Source: Candidatus Scalindua sp.
GTDB taxonomy: Bacteria > Planctomycetota > Brocadiia > Brocadiales > Scalinduaceae
Assembly: GCA_031316155.1 (NCBI GenBank)
Contig: JALDRB010000007.1
Coordinates: 1 to 64,000, forward strand
Length of the DNA: 64,000 nt
Direction: 5' to 3'
Part shown: in pieces, positions 46,632-55,989 of the stretch
Layout of the letters: the number at the start of each line of letters is the position of its first letter
Position numbering within the stretch: the first letter of the stretch is position 1
Position numbers and translations under genes: made by a program
The notes under the pieces: model-generated
The model's database searches: none
What the model was told of the DNA's origin: nothing
What the model saw: only the letters and a program-made list of their open reading frames with translations

Positions 46632-47761
46632 ATAAAAAACGAATATATCTTTCTTCTCCTCACATGGGAGAGAGGGAATTTGCTTTTGTTAAGGAAGCTT
46701 TCGATACAAACTGGATTGCTCCTGTCGGGCCGCATGTAGATTTGTTTGAAAAAGAGTTTTGCGAGTTGACAGGTGCTCAGAATGCTGCCGCCCTGAGTGC
46801 AGGTACGGCGGCCATTCATCTGGCCTTGATACTCATGAAGGTCAGGAGGGGAGATGAGGTCATTTGCTCAACTTTTTCCTTTGCTGCCAGCGCTAATCCC
46901 ATCATATATCAGGGGGCAACTCCGGTATTCGTAGATAGTGAGAATGCCACATGGAATATGGATGTCAACTTTCTCAAGAAGGCGATTAAGGACAGAATCA
47001 AAAAACGTAAAAGCATAAAAGCAGTAATCCTGGTTCATCTGTACGGACAAAGTGCCGATATTGATCCTATTTTAGAGTTATGCAATGAATACAATATTCC
47101 CTTAATAGAAGATGCTGCCGAATCCTTAGGTACTTATTACAAAGAAAAACAGACAGGGACATTTGGTAAATTCGGAGTTTTTTCTTTCAATGGTAATAAA
47201 ATTATTACCGCTTCTTCAGGTGGAATGTTAGTTTCAGACGATAAAAATTTGATCCAGAAAGCGAAGTTTCTCTCAACACAGGCCAGAGATCCTGCCCCAC
47301 ATTATCAACATTCACAAATTGGATATAATTATCGTCTTAGCAATGTATTAGCAGGAATCGGCAGAGGACAATTATGTGTTTTGGAAGACCGAGTGAAAGC
47401 ACGTCGGGCAAATTATGATTTTTATAAAAGAGAACTTGGAAGTTTGCCAGGTATTCATTTCATGCCTGAAGCGGAATTTGGTAGAAGCACTCGTTGGTTG
47501 ACTTGTTTAACTATCGATCCTGATAAGTTTGGCGTATCCAGAGAAGAGGTACGATTAGCATTAGAGGCTGAAAACATTGAATCTCGTCCATTGTGGAAGC
47601 CTCTTCATCTCCAACCTGTGTTTAGAGATTATCCTTATTATGGATCCGGGATTTCTGAAGAGTTGTTTGAGACAGGTCTTTGTTTGCCTTCCGGCTCAAA
47701 TTTGAAAAAAGAAGATCTTGAAAGGGTAATGGAGGTGGTTAGGGGGGTGGGAAAGAGGTAA
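46628..47761 (+). CDS. DegT/DnrJ/EryC1/StrS aminotransferase
   Basis: PLP-dependent sugar aminotransferase of 377 residues. The PLP lysine is K191 in FSFNGNKIITASSGGM; GTAAIHLAL and EDAAESLGTYY are other PLP contacts, and IGYNYRLSNVLAGIGRGQL is the family C-terminal signature. It makes an amino-sugar nucleotide from a keto precursor; sugar dehydratase for its substrate is outside the window or shared with the CDP route. It starts inside the GxxExxY stop (ATGA). Confidence 0.9.
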   Translation: MNKKRIYLSSPHMGEREFAFVKEAFDTNWIAPVGPHVDLFEKEFCELTGAQNAAALSAGTAAIHLALILMKVRRGDEVICSTFSFAASANPIIYQGATPVFVDSENATWNMDVNFLKKAIKDRIKKRKSIKAVILVHLYGQSADIDPILELCNEYNIPLIEDAAESLGTYYKEKQTGTFGKFGVFSFNGNKIITASSGGMLVSDDKNLIQKAKFLSTQARDPAPHYQHSQIGYNYRLSNVLAGIGRGQLCVLEDRVKARRANYDFYKRELGSLPGIHFMPEAEFGRSTRWLTCLTIDPDKFGVSREEVRLALEAENIESRPLWKPLHLQPVFRDYPYYGSGISEELFETGLCLPSGSNLKKEDLERVMEVVRGVGKR

Positions 47762-47825
47762 ACCAAGAATTTACATGCGGAATGAAGAAGTAAAGAAGGT
47801 GAAATATGTGAAATCAGTTTTTTTT

Positions 47826-47852
47826 AAGTAAGTTGAGTAGGTTGAGTAAGTC
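47826..47852 (+). repeat. Three 9-bp repeats left of four-helix-bundle gene
   Basis: AAGTAAGTT, GAGTAGGTT, GAGTAAGTC: three units of the word found at 43020. Confidence 0.8.
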
Positions 47853-47936
47853 AAATGGGGAGAACGTGGTAAAGTGGATTGAGGAGAGACAAAATCAACA
47901 TTTGAGACTTTAGAAGTTTGGAAAGAAAGCAGAAAA

Positions 47937-48269
47937 TTGAGAAAGGAAATCTCAAGAGTAGTAAAGATATTACCATCAGTTGAAAACTTTAGATTATCTG
48001 ATCTAATGATAAGGGTGTCAAGATCTGTATCTGCAAATATTGCTGAAGGTCATGGACGATATCATTTTCAAGAAAATATTCAGTTTTGCCGTCAATCAAG
48101 AGGCTCGCTATATGAGTTACTGGATCACATCAATGTAGCATTGGACGAAAATTATATTTCAGAAGAGAAATTTGATATTCTGAAAACCAAAATACTCAGG
48201 ACTGTTAAAATTTTAAATGGCTATATAAGTTATCTAAAAAGACAAAAGATACTCACTCAACGCATTTAA
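47937..48269 (+). CDS. Four-helix-bundle protein (S23/IVP family), possibly 5'-damaged
   Basis: A 110-codon frame with SRSVSANIAEGHGRY (family signature) and LYELLDHINVALDE, typical of the four-helix bundle proteins first seen in 23S rRNA intervening sequences. Upstream the same frame encodes KSTFETLEVWKESRKL, but a TGA at 47880-47882 replaces the Trp seen in the copy at 43103 and no ATG follows. The first usable start is TTG at 47937, so the gene is either N-terminally shortened or dead. Tandem 9-bp repeats flank it in opposite orientations. Confidence 0.72.
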   Translation: MRKEISRVVKILPSVENFRLSDLMIRVSRSVSANIAEGHGRYHFQENIQFCRQSRGSLYELLDHINVALDENYISEEKFDILKTKILRTVKILNGYISYLKRQKILTQRI

Positions 48270-48306
48270 CTCACTCACTTCCTTCCTTACTTACTCACTC
48301 GACTCA
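48251..48306 (-). repeat. Inverse-oriented 9-bp repeats right of four-helix-bundle gene
   Basis: ACTCACTCAACGCATTTAAC and CACTTCCTTCCTTACTTACTC carry the inverse of the GAGTAAGTT word; the 3' end of the gene runs into it. Confidence 0.72.
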
Positions 48307-48410
48307 CATACAAATCCTACTCCTCAGATAATCGATGAAGTGTTTATTTGACATATTTTTCTCATTCATTGGCCTATTATTACTTCTGCTGCTCTTTGCT
48401 TTTATGAATT

Positions 48411-48590
48411 CCTAAACTCATTCTCTGCATATTTCACACCTTCGTGCCCCAAGACCTCTTTTATTCTTCGACTCCCATAAAACGAACACCCGGTAAATAT
48501 TTCATCAATTCTCTTCATTATCCGTAATGTCTCATACGATAGCTTTATCGGCTCATAATAAAAATTTGCATTTCAATTGTTTTTCCTCCC
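48411..48590 (-). pseudogene. IS3-family OrfB transposase remnant
   Basis: Minus strand reads NANFYYEPIKLSYETLRIMKRIDEIFTG, then CSFYGSRRIKEVLGHEG. This is the N-terminal HTH_21 part of IS3/IS911 OrfB (xLYYxP..ExxLxLMxxIDExYxxxPFYGSRRI). The frame has no start and no catalytic DDE part. An open tail reaches about 48660. Confidence 0.75.
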
Positions 48591-48723
48591 ATAATTGCCT
48601 CCAGTGTGTCTTTAGCCAAAAAATCAAAACTAAAATACTTTCTCATTTCTGGACATCTTTTTTGATATCATAACATCAAAAATGCATCTTAATTACCGGT
48701 CAAAAAATCCCAGTCCATTATAA

Positions 48724-48756
48724 GTTACTCACTCAACTCACCCAACTCACTCACCA
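48724..48756 (-). repeat. Outlying inverse-oriented 9-bp repeats
   Basis: GTTACTCACTCAACTCAC and CCAACTCACTCACC again carry the inverse GAGTAAGTT word, just outside the IS3 remnant. Confidence 0.65.
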
Positions 48757-49170
48757 TCCCCCACAATGTAAAAGCTTCATCTGCATGACAAAACCTACGG
48801 GGAGAAATCCTAGAGATACTAACAGGTTAGAACATCTTTCAATAGTTCAACCCCTTACCTGTATGATAATTCCTCTATTGTAAATCTTTTGTACAATGGG
48901 GTATAATTTTGTAACCTCTTTAAATACAACAAGATAAATAATTTGCTTGAGTTTGGCATACCTGTTGCGAAGTGCATTATTTCAATATTTTATTCATTCT
49001 CATTTATATCACTCATCTTCAGTTAGGAGGACAAGCTTTATGATTCGATAACATTCAGAATGAAAACCTTATTTTCTATTTTTGTCAAGTAAGTAGGGAA
49101 ATTAACAACGAAAGAAGCCATTTTCTAATAATCTAATAAATAATTATTTTACCAAATTGAAGGAGGTTTT
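48757..49170. other. Leader of beta-helix gene
   Basis: Gene-free, AT-rich stretch before the first beta-helix gene. No repeat or remnant is recognised; an AGGAGG at 49160 is the ribosome binding site of the gene at 49171. Confidence 0.45.
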
Positions 49171-50706
49171 GTGAATACATTAAGATTGTTAAAGACTCAA
49201 TATATAATAGCCGGTGCATTTATCTTTTTTTTGTTTTCAGGTTGTTTATCAATGACAATTAAAGAAACATTTGCAGGAGAAATCTATTATGTCGCTCCTG
49301 GAGGGAACGATAAAACCGGAGATGGATCAATTGGCAGGCCTTGGGCCACTCTAAAGAAGGCAAATAGTGTTGTGACGGCCGGTGACACCGTTTATTGCAG
49401 GGGCGGTTTGTATCCTGATCATAGGGTAACCTGGACAGCCGTTGGCAGGGAAGGAAACCCAATAACTATTGCAGCGTATCCCGGTGAAACTCCTAAATTT
49501 GAGGGAAGCATCAAAACACCAACTTTTCTATTAGTAGATACAAGTGTAGATGTTGGTTCTCTGATTTTTGACGGGCTTTCGATGCGTTTTTATAATGTCG
49601 GTCTTCTTTTAAGAAGGGGTGGTGATTTCATAATTAGAAATTGTACTTTCCGTGATATCGCTGCAAATACTGCGGGAGCTATAAAAACAGGAATGCGTGG
49701 GTATATAGTAAGAAATTTGACAATAGAGAATTGTTACTTTGATAATATCGGAAGGCTGTCGGAAGTGGCCAATGATCATTCCTTTTATCCTTCAGGTAAA
49801 CATAAAAAAATCATAGTACGAAATAATTATTTTAAAGATTCTTACGGAGGACCGGCGTTAAACATGGTTGCTGGTACTTCTTTTGATATTTATAATAATG
49901 TATTTTATTCGACCAAGGGAGTGGGGCGACAAGCTATTTATGTTGCCGGTACTCCATCAACGAGAGAAGCTTTCAATATTTGTAACAACACGTTTGTTAT
50001 TGATCCTGGTGGAAAAGGAACAACATCATGGGCTATATCAACACGCTGGTGGGGTGGAAGACAAGAGGATATAACTATTAAAAATAATATTTTTTATTAT
50101 ACAGCAACTAAGACTGACCCTGTTTACACCAATTATAGCAAGCCAAATCCGATTATGGACAACAATATGTATTACAATACGACAGATAGGCATTCAGATA
50201 AAGATGATGATGATACCAGTGTAAATTCTTTTGTTGGGAATCCGTTGTTTGTGAATGCAGGTAATGGTGATTTTAAGTTAAATCGAAATTCTCCGGCCAT
50301 AGACAAGGGTTCATTTATCGGTTCACCTGAAGATGACTATTATGGAAATCCACGGCCCTATGGGTTCAGTTGCGATATCGGTGCGTTTGAAGCTTCATTC
50401 TCCCTATCCAATTCTGGCAATAAATCTGTCAGTCGGGGAAGATCAGTTACAAATACCATCACCTCTACACTTGTTTCTGGTACCAAACGGTCCATTTCAT
50501 ATTCAGTTACAGGTCTACCGCCAGGCGCAGAATATTCATTCTCTCCGGATATTTCTACACCTACACTTAGTTCTGATAGCCCTACCACCTTAAAAATCAG
50601 CACCTCTTTTTCTTCAACAACACCAAAGGGTAATTACACCATTACGGTATTGGGCACAACAGGAGAGACTACTAAAAGAACCAGCTTTGTTTTAACGGTC
50701 ATGTAA
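49171..50706 (+). CDS. Secreted right-handed beta-helix protein with C-terminal Ig-like domain
   Basis: A 511-residue exported protein. The N-terminus LFSGCLS suggests a lipoprotein-type cleavage at Cys24 or so. The mature domain starts IYYVAPGGNDKTGDGSIGRPWATLKKAN, the DUF1565/pectate-lyase-like opening, followed by parallel beta-helix rungs with ENCYFDN and NNTFVI turns (INxxF pattern). Residues ~420-511 are a separate Ser/Thr-rich beta-domain. Likely cell-surface carbohydrate-binding or lyase. Start is GTG with GGAGG six bases before. A paralogue follows at 51749. Confidence 0.82.
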   Translation: MNTLRLLKTQYIIAGAFIFFLFSGCLSMTIKETFAGEIYYVAPGGNDKTGDGSIGRPWATLKKANSVVTAGDTVYCRGGLYPDHRVTWTAVGREGNPITIAAYPGETPKFEGSIKTPTFLLVDTSVDVGSLIFDGLSMRFYNVGLLLRRGGDFIIRNCTFRDIAANTAGAIKTGMRGYIVRNLTIENCYFDNIGRLSEVANDHSFYPSGKHKKIIVRNNYFKDSYGGPALNMVAGTSFDIYNNVFYSTKGVGRQAIYVAGTPSTREAFNICNNTFVIDPGGKGTTSWAISTRWWGGRQEDITIKNNIFYYTATKTDPVYTNYSKPNPIMDNNMYYNTTDRHSDKDDDDTSVNSFVGNPLFVNAGNGDFKLNRNSPAIDKGSFIGSPEDDYYGNPRPYGFSCDIGAFEASFSLSNSGNKSVSRGRSVTNTITSTLVSGTKRSISYSVTGLPPGAEYSFSPDISTPTLSSDSPTTLKISTSFSSTTPKGNYTITVLGTTGETTKRTSFVLTVM

Positions 50707-51329
50707 ACTTTTGAGAACAACATTTGTCGTGATATACCTTGATCACTTAAGGTGGAATAGCAGGGTGCAGAATGAACCTTTAAGGTTCGAAGGTTTTAGA
50801 GAAAATGATATGAAGTTATATCCTTTGTTCGTTGTGCCGGAGCTATGCGCCCGGCACAACGACATCCTTGCATCCTGTTGTCGATTAAGCCCCCTCAGCC
50901 AGCACACATCCTGCCTCTCTTCTCCATTTAGTTCTATCCAATTAATATTGTCGTTTACTTCCCTGTTCCTTTCGGTACTTTATCAACAAATAAGCTTGCC
51001 CATTCCTCTTTCTTTTTTATATGAAACCAAGGGTATAAAATTCCCCATAGCATGAATAATTTTCATATTACCTGGTTTTCTATGAGAAGACTTCATGAGA
51101 TTGAATACGTTTAATAATAAGCACTTAAAAAATATTTAATTATTTGGTATGTTTTATGCTTTACATTTTAATAAGTAAATCCTTCGTCAAAATTCTGCCA
51201 AGGGTTTTCGCCGAAAAACACAGATAAAAGAAAATAGGTGAAATCTTCACCAATCTGTAGCTATATTGAATTTCCTGAACATTAAATTAAAATTAAAGTT
51301 TTTTACGAAACGCCGAAAATATTTATATA

Positions 51330-51515
51330 ATGAAATCAATAGATGAGAGAGATAATAGTAAAAAGAAAGAAAAAGAATTAAAAAAAGAACTTGTAATTTT
51401 ACTGAAAAAATACGATGTCATTAACAATAACTATGTAGGTAAAGTAGTTTTAGATGTAAATCAGGGAGGAATAAGAGATTTAATACTACATCATAAATTG
51501 TTTTTTAACATATAA
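51330..51515 (+). CDS. Small ORF, uncertain
   Basis: A 61-residue frame with a lysine-rich N-terminus and GKVVLDVNQGGIRDL. The tail has a faint resemblance to the DUF2292 (YezD-like) small protein pattern with a G..V.x.VxxGxI strand pair, but the match is weak. No clear ribosome-binding site is seen. Could be chance. Confidence 0.3.
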   Translation: MKSIDERDNSKKKEKELKKELVILLKKYDVINNNYVGKVVLDVNQGGIRDLILHHKLFFNI

Positions 51516-51619
51516 ATCGAATGCTTATATATTTAAAAGAATGATAAAGGATATAAGGCCGACTTTATATTAAATTTAAACAAGTTCGTTTAAGTTTCTC
51601 TTTTTAAAAGACAGATTTT

Positions 51620-51682
51620 AAAAGACCGAACTGATGTAAAAAGGCGGAGTATTCTCTGGCTAACATTGGTTCGGCCTTTTTT
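51620..51682 (+). terminator. Terminator-like hairpin with long loop
   Basis: AAAAGACCGAAC pairs with GTTCGGCCTTTTTT; 37 bases lie between the arms. The poly-T run supports termination. Because it lies 65 bases ahead of the next gene, it could also be an attenuator. Confidence 0.6.
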
Positions 51683-51748
51683 ATTTGCCAGGAACATTGC
51701 TTGTAAGATCTCCGTTTTTTTGATAAAATAACAAGAAGGAGGATTAAA

Positions 51749-53080
51749 GTGTTAATATATCATATTTTTTCGGTTGTATATCGGAATTCTTTTAAAGGCC
51801 TGCATCTCTGCATGTACCGTACAGGCAGAATGGTTTTAACATCCATTTTTTTGGCGATGTGCCTCTTAATACTATTTTCTTCATTTATAACCTTAGAGGC
51901 GATTGCGGCTATCTACTATATATCACCAACAGGGAGCGATGGAACTGGAGCCGGTACTAAAGCCAGCCCCTGGGTTACTTTAGCTAAAGCAAATACCGTT
52001 ATGAAGGCCGGTGACACTGTTTACTGCAGAGGTGGAACGTATAGTGGTCAAAATGTAATTTGGACAGCTCAAGGTACTGCAGGAAACCCGATAACTATTG
52101 CTGCATATCCCGGTGAAACCCCTGAATTCGTAAAAGGTACCGGAAACTCAACATTTTTCTTTGTTCGTGAAGGCTCTCCTGACGTTGGGGCTTTAACATT
52201 TGATGGACTTTCAATGCGGTACTATAACATTGGTTTACTCTTAAGACGGGGTGGTGATTTTATAATTAAAAATTGTACTTTCCGTGATATTACTGCAAAT
52301 ACTGCAGGTGCTATACATACAGGATATACAGGTTGCGCAATAAGGGATTTGACTATAGAAAATTGTTACTTTGAGAATATAGGAAGACTGACGGAAATTG
52401 CCCGTGATCATTCCTTTTACCCTTCAGGTTCCGGTACACATGGCAATATAATTGTACGAAATAATTATTTCAAAGATTCTCATGGAGGGCCAGCATTAAA
52501 CATGATTCCCGGTACTTCTTGTAATATTTACAATAATATATTTTATTCGACTGTAGGTGTTGGTCGACAAAGTGTATATATCACTGGTTCTCCAACGGGC
52601 GGAGCTTTCAATATTTATAACAACACGTTTGTTATTAATCCTGATGGAGCGGGAACAAATTCATGGGCTATAAAAACTACCTATTGGGGAGGGACACAAG
52701 ACGATATAACTATTAAAAATAATATTTTTTATTATACGGCTACTAATACAGATCCTATTGTAACCAAAATTGGTAAGCCAAATCCGACTATGGATAATAA
52801 TATATACTTTAATTGTTCGGATTCTAATGATACTGGCGCTAATTCTTTTGTTGGTAATCCGTTATTTAATAGTATTGGTAAGCAAGATTTTTATCTACAA
52901 TCTTCGAGCCCCGCTATTGACGCTGGAACAGCAACTCTTTTTGCAACCAAAGATTATAAGGGCTACAGCAGGTCATATGGGAGAGGTCCTGATATTGGAG
53001 CCTGTGAATTTACTGTTCAGCTCACAGCACCTAGAGGATTTAGCCTTCAAGGATTTAGTATTATTAGTGCTAGCAATTGA
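51749..53080 (+). CDS. Secreted right-handed beta-helix protein (paralogue)
   Basis: A 443-residue paralogue of the protein at 49171; IYYISPTGSDGTGAGTKASPW..LAKAN aligns with its opening and the rungs NCTFRDITANTAGAI and FYPSGSGTH are nearly the same, so a recent tandem duplication is evident. The N-terminus has a signal peptide (MVLTSIFLAMCLLILFSSF) preceded by a short extension. The C-terminal Ig-like domain of the first copy is replaced by a short tail (LQGFSIISASN). GGAGG precedes the GTG at 51749. Confidence 0.82.
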   Translation: MLIYHIFSVVYRNSFKGLHLCMYRTGRMVLTSIFLAMCLLILFSSFITLEAIAAIYYISPTGSDGTGAGTKASPWVTLAKANTVMKAGDTVYCRGGTYSGQNVIWTAQGTAGNPITIAAYPGETPEFVKGTGNSTFFFVREGSPDVGALTFDGLSMRYYNIGLLLRRGGDFIIKNCTFRDITANTAGAIHTGYTGCAIRDLTIENCYFENIGRLTEIARDHSFYPSGSGTHGNIIVRNNYFKDSHGGPALNMIPGTSCNIYNNIFYSTVGVGRQSVYITGSPTGGAFNIYNNTFVINPDGAGTNSWAIKTTYWGGTQDDITIKNNIFYYTATNTDPIVTKIGKPNPTMDNNIYFNCSDSNDTGANSFVGNPLFNSIGKQDFYLQSSSPAIDAGTATLFATKDYKGYSRSYGRGPDIGACEFTVQLTAPRGFSLQGFSIISASN

Positions 53081-53206
53081 TATATCTTTCTGAGCATATT
53101 TATTTGTGGATTCGAGCCAGTTTCATTGGATTAAGTGGTGTGTTTCATAACATCGTCGACACGTAACAATAATTCTCACAGGAACTTTGTTTATTACCGG
53201 TTCCCT

Positions 53207-53366
53207 TAGTTTTTGCTTTGAAGACGCAAGATCAAAAGCTTGGTAAAATAGTGTCATGGGCGGCAGTTCAGGAAATTTGGAAAAGTTAGCCCGCCCGAGA
53301 ACGTGATATTCCAGCCCGACGTTCTTTCAGGCGGGCGGTTCGGGTGGGCCAGGATGGACTAACTTG
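53207..53366 (+). repeat. Dispersed intergenic repeat family A, copy 4
   Basis: Starts at TTTTTGCTTTGAAGACGCAAG and includes GGCGGCAGTTCAGG, GGAAAAGTTAGCCCGCCCGAG, a GC-rich inverted arm (CGGGCGGTTCGGGTGGGC) and the CAGGATGGACTAACTTG end found in other copies. Confidence 0.7.
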
Positions 53367-53639
53367 CAGTATAATATCCCACGCGACTAACATAAAATAC
53401 TTCACAGGCTGAAACAATATTCACCCGTCAGAACGATGTCGGGCTGGTACTTGATTCTGTGAGCTTTTTAACACTTTCTCATTTCCTTTTTGTGGCTATT
53501 CCGGAGTTTTTCTAAAGGTCACATCCCAAACTCAACTGATCAACCTTCCTCTTAAGTTGTATTATCTGTTTGTATTTCTCTACTTCTTCCCTGCTCGTTC
53601 CTCCATGTGCTTTAAAACATCTTCTCTCTCTTCTCAAAT

Positions 53640-53730
53640 AACATGTTTCTAACCCGCCTGAATAAAGCAAGTCGGGCAGGCGAATTATCAAATCAGTTTG
53701 CTCGCCCTGTTAAATATTCTATTAATTAAG
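53640..53730 (+). repeat. Dispersed intergenic repeat family B, partial copy
   Basis: GAATTATCAAATCAGTTTG and CTCGCCCTGTTAAATA match the middle of the copies at 27365 and 55990. The ends are lost. Confidence 0.6.
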
Positions 53731-53786
53731 GTATATTGTGTAGAGATCACAAACAACTATTCTTAGCACAACGAATAATTGGATGC

Positions 53787-54223
53787 TTAAAATATTTCAT
53801 CACTCGATTTGGTGACTTTTGAAGTTTTCTCAAATGAGATATTGTGTTGTTCTTTCGTTTTCGCAGGCATTTGAGAATGTACGCCAACTTTTAAATCACA
53901 GTTCAGGTATTCATCTGGATTTAACTCAGGAGAGTAAGACGGTAAAAAGAAAACCTCTAATTGCTCTTTATGCTTATTCAACCAATCCCTGACAACGTAA
54001 CTATGATGCACCTTCAAATTATCAAGTATCAGAAATATCTTTCTTGTTGAATCACTGATAACCCTTTTCAGAAATTTTATTAGAGCCTTTTTGCTGATAC
54101 ATGGACACAAGTAATCTCAGATATCTCTTTGTAGGTGCTTCCTGACTTTTTGAGACGAATTGCCTGGTTGCGTATTTGCTGCAGTGCTTCTGTTGATAGT
54201 TTTCGTGCATCGATTTTTTCCAT
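53787..54223 (-). pseudogene. IS630-family transposase, internally deleted
   Basis: On the minus strand, ATG at 54223 begins MEKIDARKLSTEALQQIRN..RLKKSGSTYKEISEITC, the N-terminal helix-turn-helix of IS630. Then, out of frame, ISKKALIKFLKRV..KIFLILDNLKVHHSYVVRDWL and VFFLPSYSPELNPDEYLN is the DDE tail (D-N-x-x-x-H, PELNP-E). The middle of the transposase is missing, so this is inactive. Confidence 0.83.
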
Positions 54224-54461
54224 GCAGAAATTATAGCATATCAACAATCTATTTGCACGTATTTATTTGCCGAGTTAATATATAGCGACTTCAGAAAAAT
54301 TATGAGTACTTGAATATATCGCTTTCTATTATATGTAAAATGTAAAATTCTTGAATCATGCCTTTGTTGATTGTACAATTTAATTTTTATTAGGGTTTGT
54401 TGTATAATATTTAGTAGTAATGTAGAGTGCCAACACATATCATCTTTGCAATAATAAGATT

Positions 54462-54557
54462 ATGAGCAGATATAAGGACTGGTTGAAACAGGCAGTAAAT
54501 GATTTGGAATGGGCAAAACATTCATTAGCGGGTGATTTTTACGCTACAGTAATCTAA
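54462..54557 (+). pseudogene. Truncated HEPN-domain protein
   Basis: ATG 54462 gives MSRYKDWLKQAVNDLEWAKH SLAGDFYATVI then a stop. It matches the first helix of the short HEPN (nucleotidyltransferase-partner) proteins that normally continue for 100 more residues. Confidence 0.72.
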
Positions 54558-54670
54558 TAAGCTACTTCTTCTAAAAATATGGTTTGATCTCATATGCATT
54601 GCATTGTAATCAAAATTCCTCAAATACTCAGGTTACAATTATTATCGTTAAACCAGGGATCGATATTCTA

Positions 54671-55933
54671 TTGCCTGCAAACATAAAATTTATCCACTGT
54701 GCAGATTTGCATCTGGACAGTCCCTTTCAGGGACTGGCAGTTAAAGAACCCTCGCTTGCTGACAGGTTTAAGTATGCTACTAATGAGGTATTCGTAAAGA
54801 TTATAGACCTTTGTCTGGCGGAAAAAGTTGACTTTTAACGATTGGCGGTGATACATCTGATGGCGTCGACAGGAGTTTACGGGCACAGATCCTGTTGAGA
54901 GATCAGTTTGAAAGGCTGCAGAAGGCCGGCATTCCCGTCATCGTTGTTGCAGGAAATCACGATCCTTTGTCCGAGTGGGTGACGGAGATACGGTTTCCAC
55001 CGAATGTGGCATCTGCTTTCAGGAGATCAGGTGGAAGCGGTACCGGTTGCAAAAGACGGAAAGGTGATTTCACAATCTACGGAATCAGTTATCAGGTGAG
55101 GGATACCAGGGAAAACTCTCTTTGAAATTCAAGGGAGAGAGAAAAGATACTCTGTCGATTGGGCTGCTTCATGCAAACGTGGGATCGAGGATCGAGCATG
55201 AACCCTATGCACCCTGTACCATTAACGATCTCAGATCTGCCAATATGGATATGTGGCTGCTTGGCCATATTCATAAACCCGAGGTTATCGGTAAAGAGCC
55301 CTTCATGCTCTATCCGGGTAATATTCAGGGCAGACACATTAATGAAGACGGCCCGAGAGGGTGTTATTTTATCACGGTTGACGCAAATCAGAAAATATCA
55401 TATGAATTCAAACCGGTTCAGAATATTGTCTGGAAATGTGAGGATGTAAACATAGAAAAGGCTTGACTCTTCTGGAGTTGATGGATCTATTGTCTGACAG
55501 GAGTGAAGAAGAACTCTCGAATCTCACCAATGGTGAAAAGGGAATTGTCTCACGATGGAGGTTAACGGGCTCTTCTCCGCTTTACCATGAATTAACGATA
55601 CCTGACAAGATTGAGGAGATAAAGGAGATACTCATTGAGCGTTTTTTTACTCAGTCACCGTTTATGTTCCCTGAAACTATTCGATTATCAGTAAAACCGA
55701 TCCTGGAGCGGTCAGAATTTTTGAGTCAGGAGAGTTTTATCAGTGATTTCCTCCGACTCGCAGAAAAAGGGAAAGATGATAATCAATTGAAAACAGAATT
55801 GCTCGGTATGCTCAATCAGCCGTTGTCAAACCGGATGATACGGAAATATCTTACCGAAAAAAATGAACAGGAATTGTTACAGATCCTGGAGGAGGCTGTG
55901 GATCTGGGTATGGATCTGTTATCGGGTGGTTGA
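54671..55933 (+). pseudogene. yhaO-like: YhaO/SbcD-like metallophosphoesterase, multiply frameshifted
   Basis: Reads as a DNA-repair exonuclease of the YhaO type in four frame segments: KFIHCADLHLDSPF (metal His/Asp) from 54671; IGGDTSDGVDRSLRAQ..VVAGNHDPLS around 54840-55125; IGLLHANVG..LLGHIHKP..LYPGN at 55122-55466; RWRLTGSSPLYHEL to the stop at 55933. Frame changes near 54835, 55120 and 55465 and an ATA where an ATG is expected near 54683 all indicate a dead gene. Partner YhaN is found 6.4 kb downstream and not adjacent. Confidence 0.85.
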
Positions 55934-55989
55934 ACGAAAACTACCCATCTACGGTGTTGCTGTAAAAATTCTCTAACCTGGACGAACCA

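Larger units (their letters stand above)
50707..51748. other. Inter-paralogue gap with small ORF and hairpin
   Basis: About 1.04 kb separate the two beta-helix genes. A 61-codon open frame at 51330-51515 (MKSIDERDNSKKKEKE..) is listed separately. A strong hairpin lies near 51620-51682. The rest has no recognisable gene. Confidence 0.5.

Noticed and set aside
51600..51720. c-di-GMP-I or similar riboswitch
   Set aside because: The conserved core of known GEMM riboswitches is not found; only a simple hairpin is seen.
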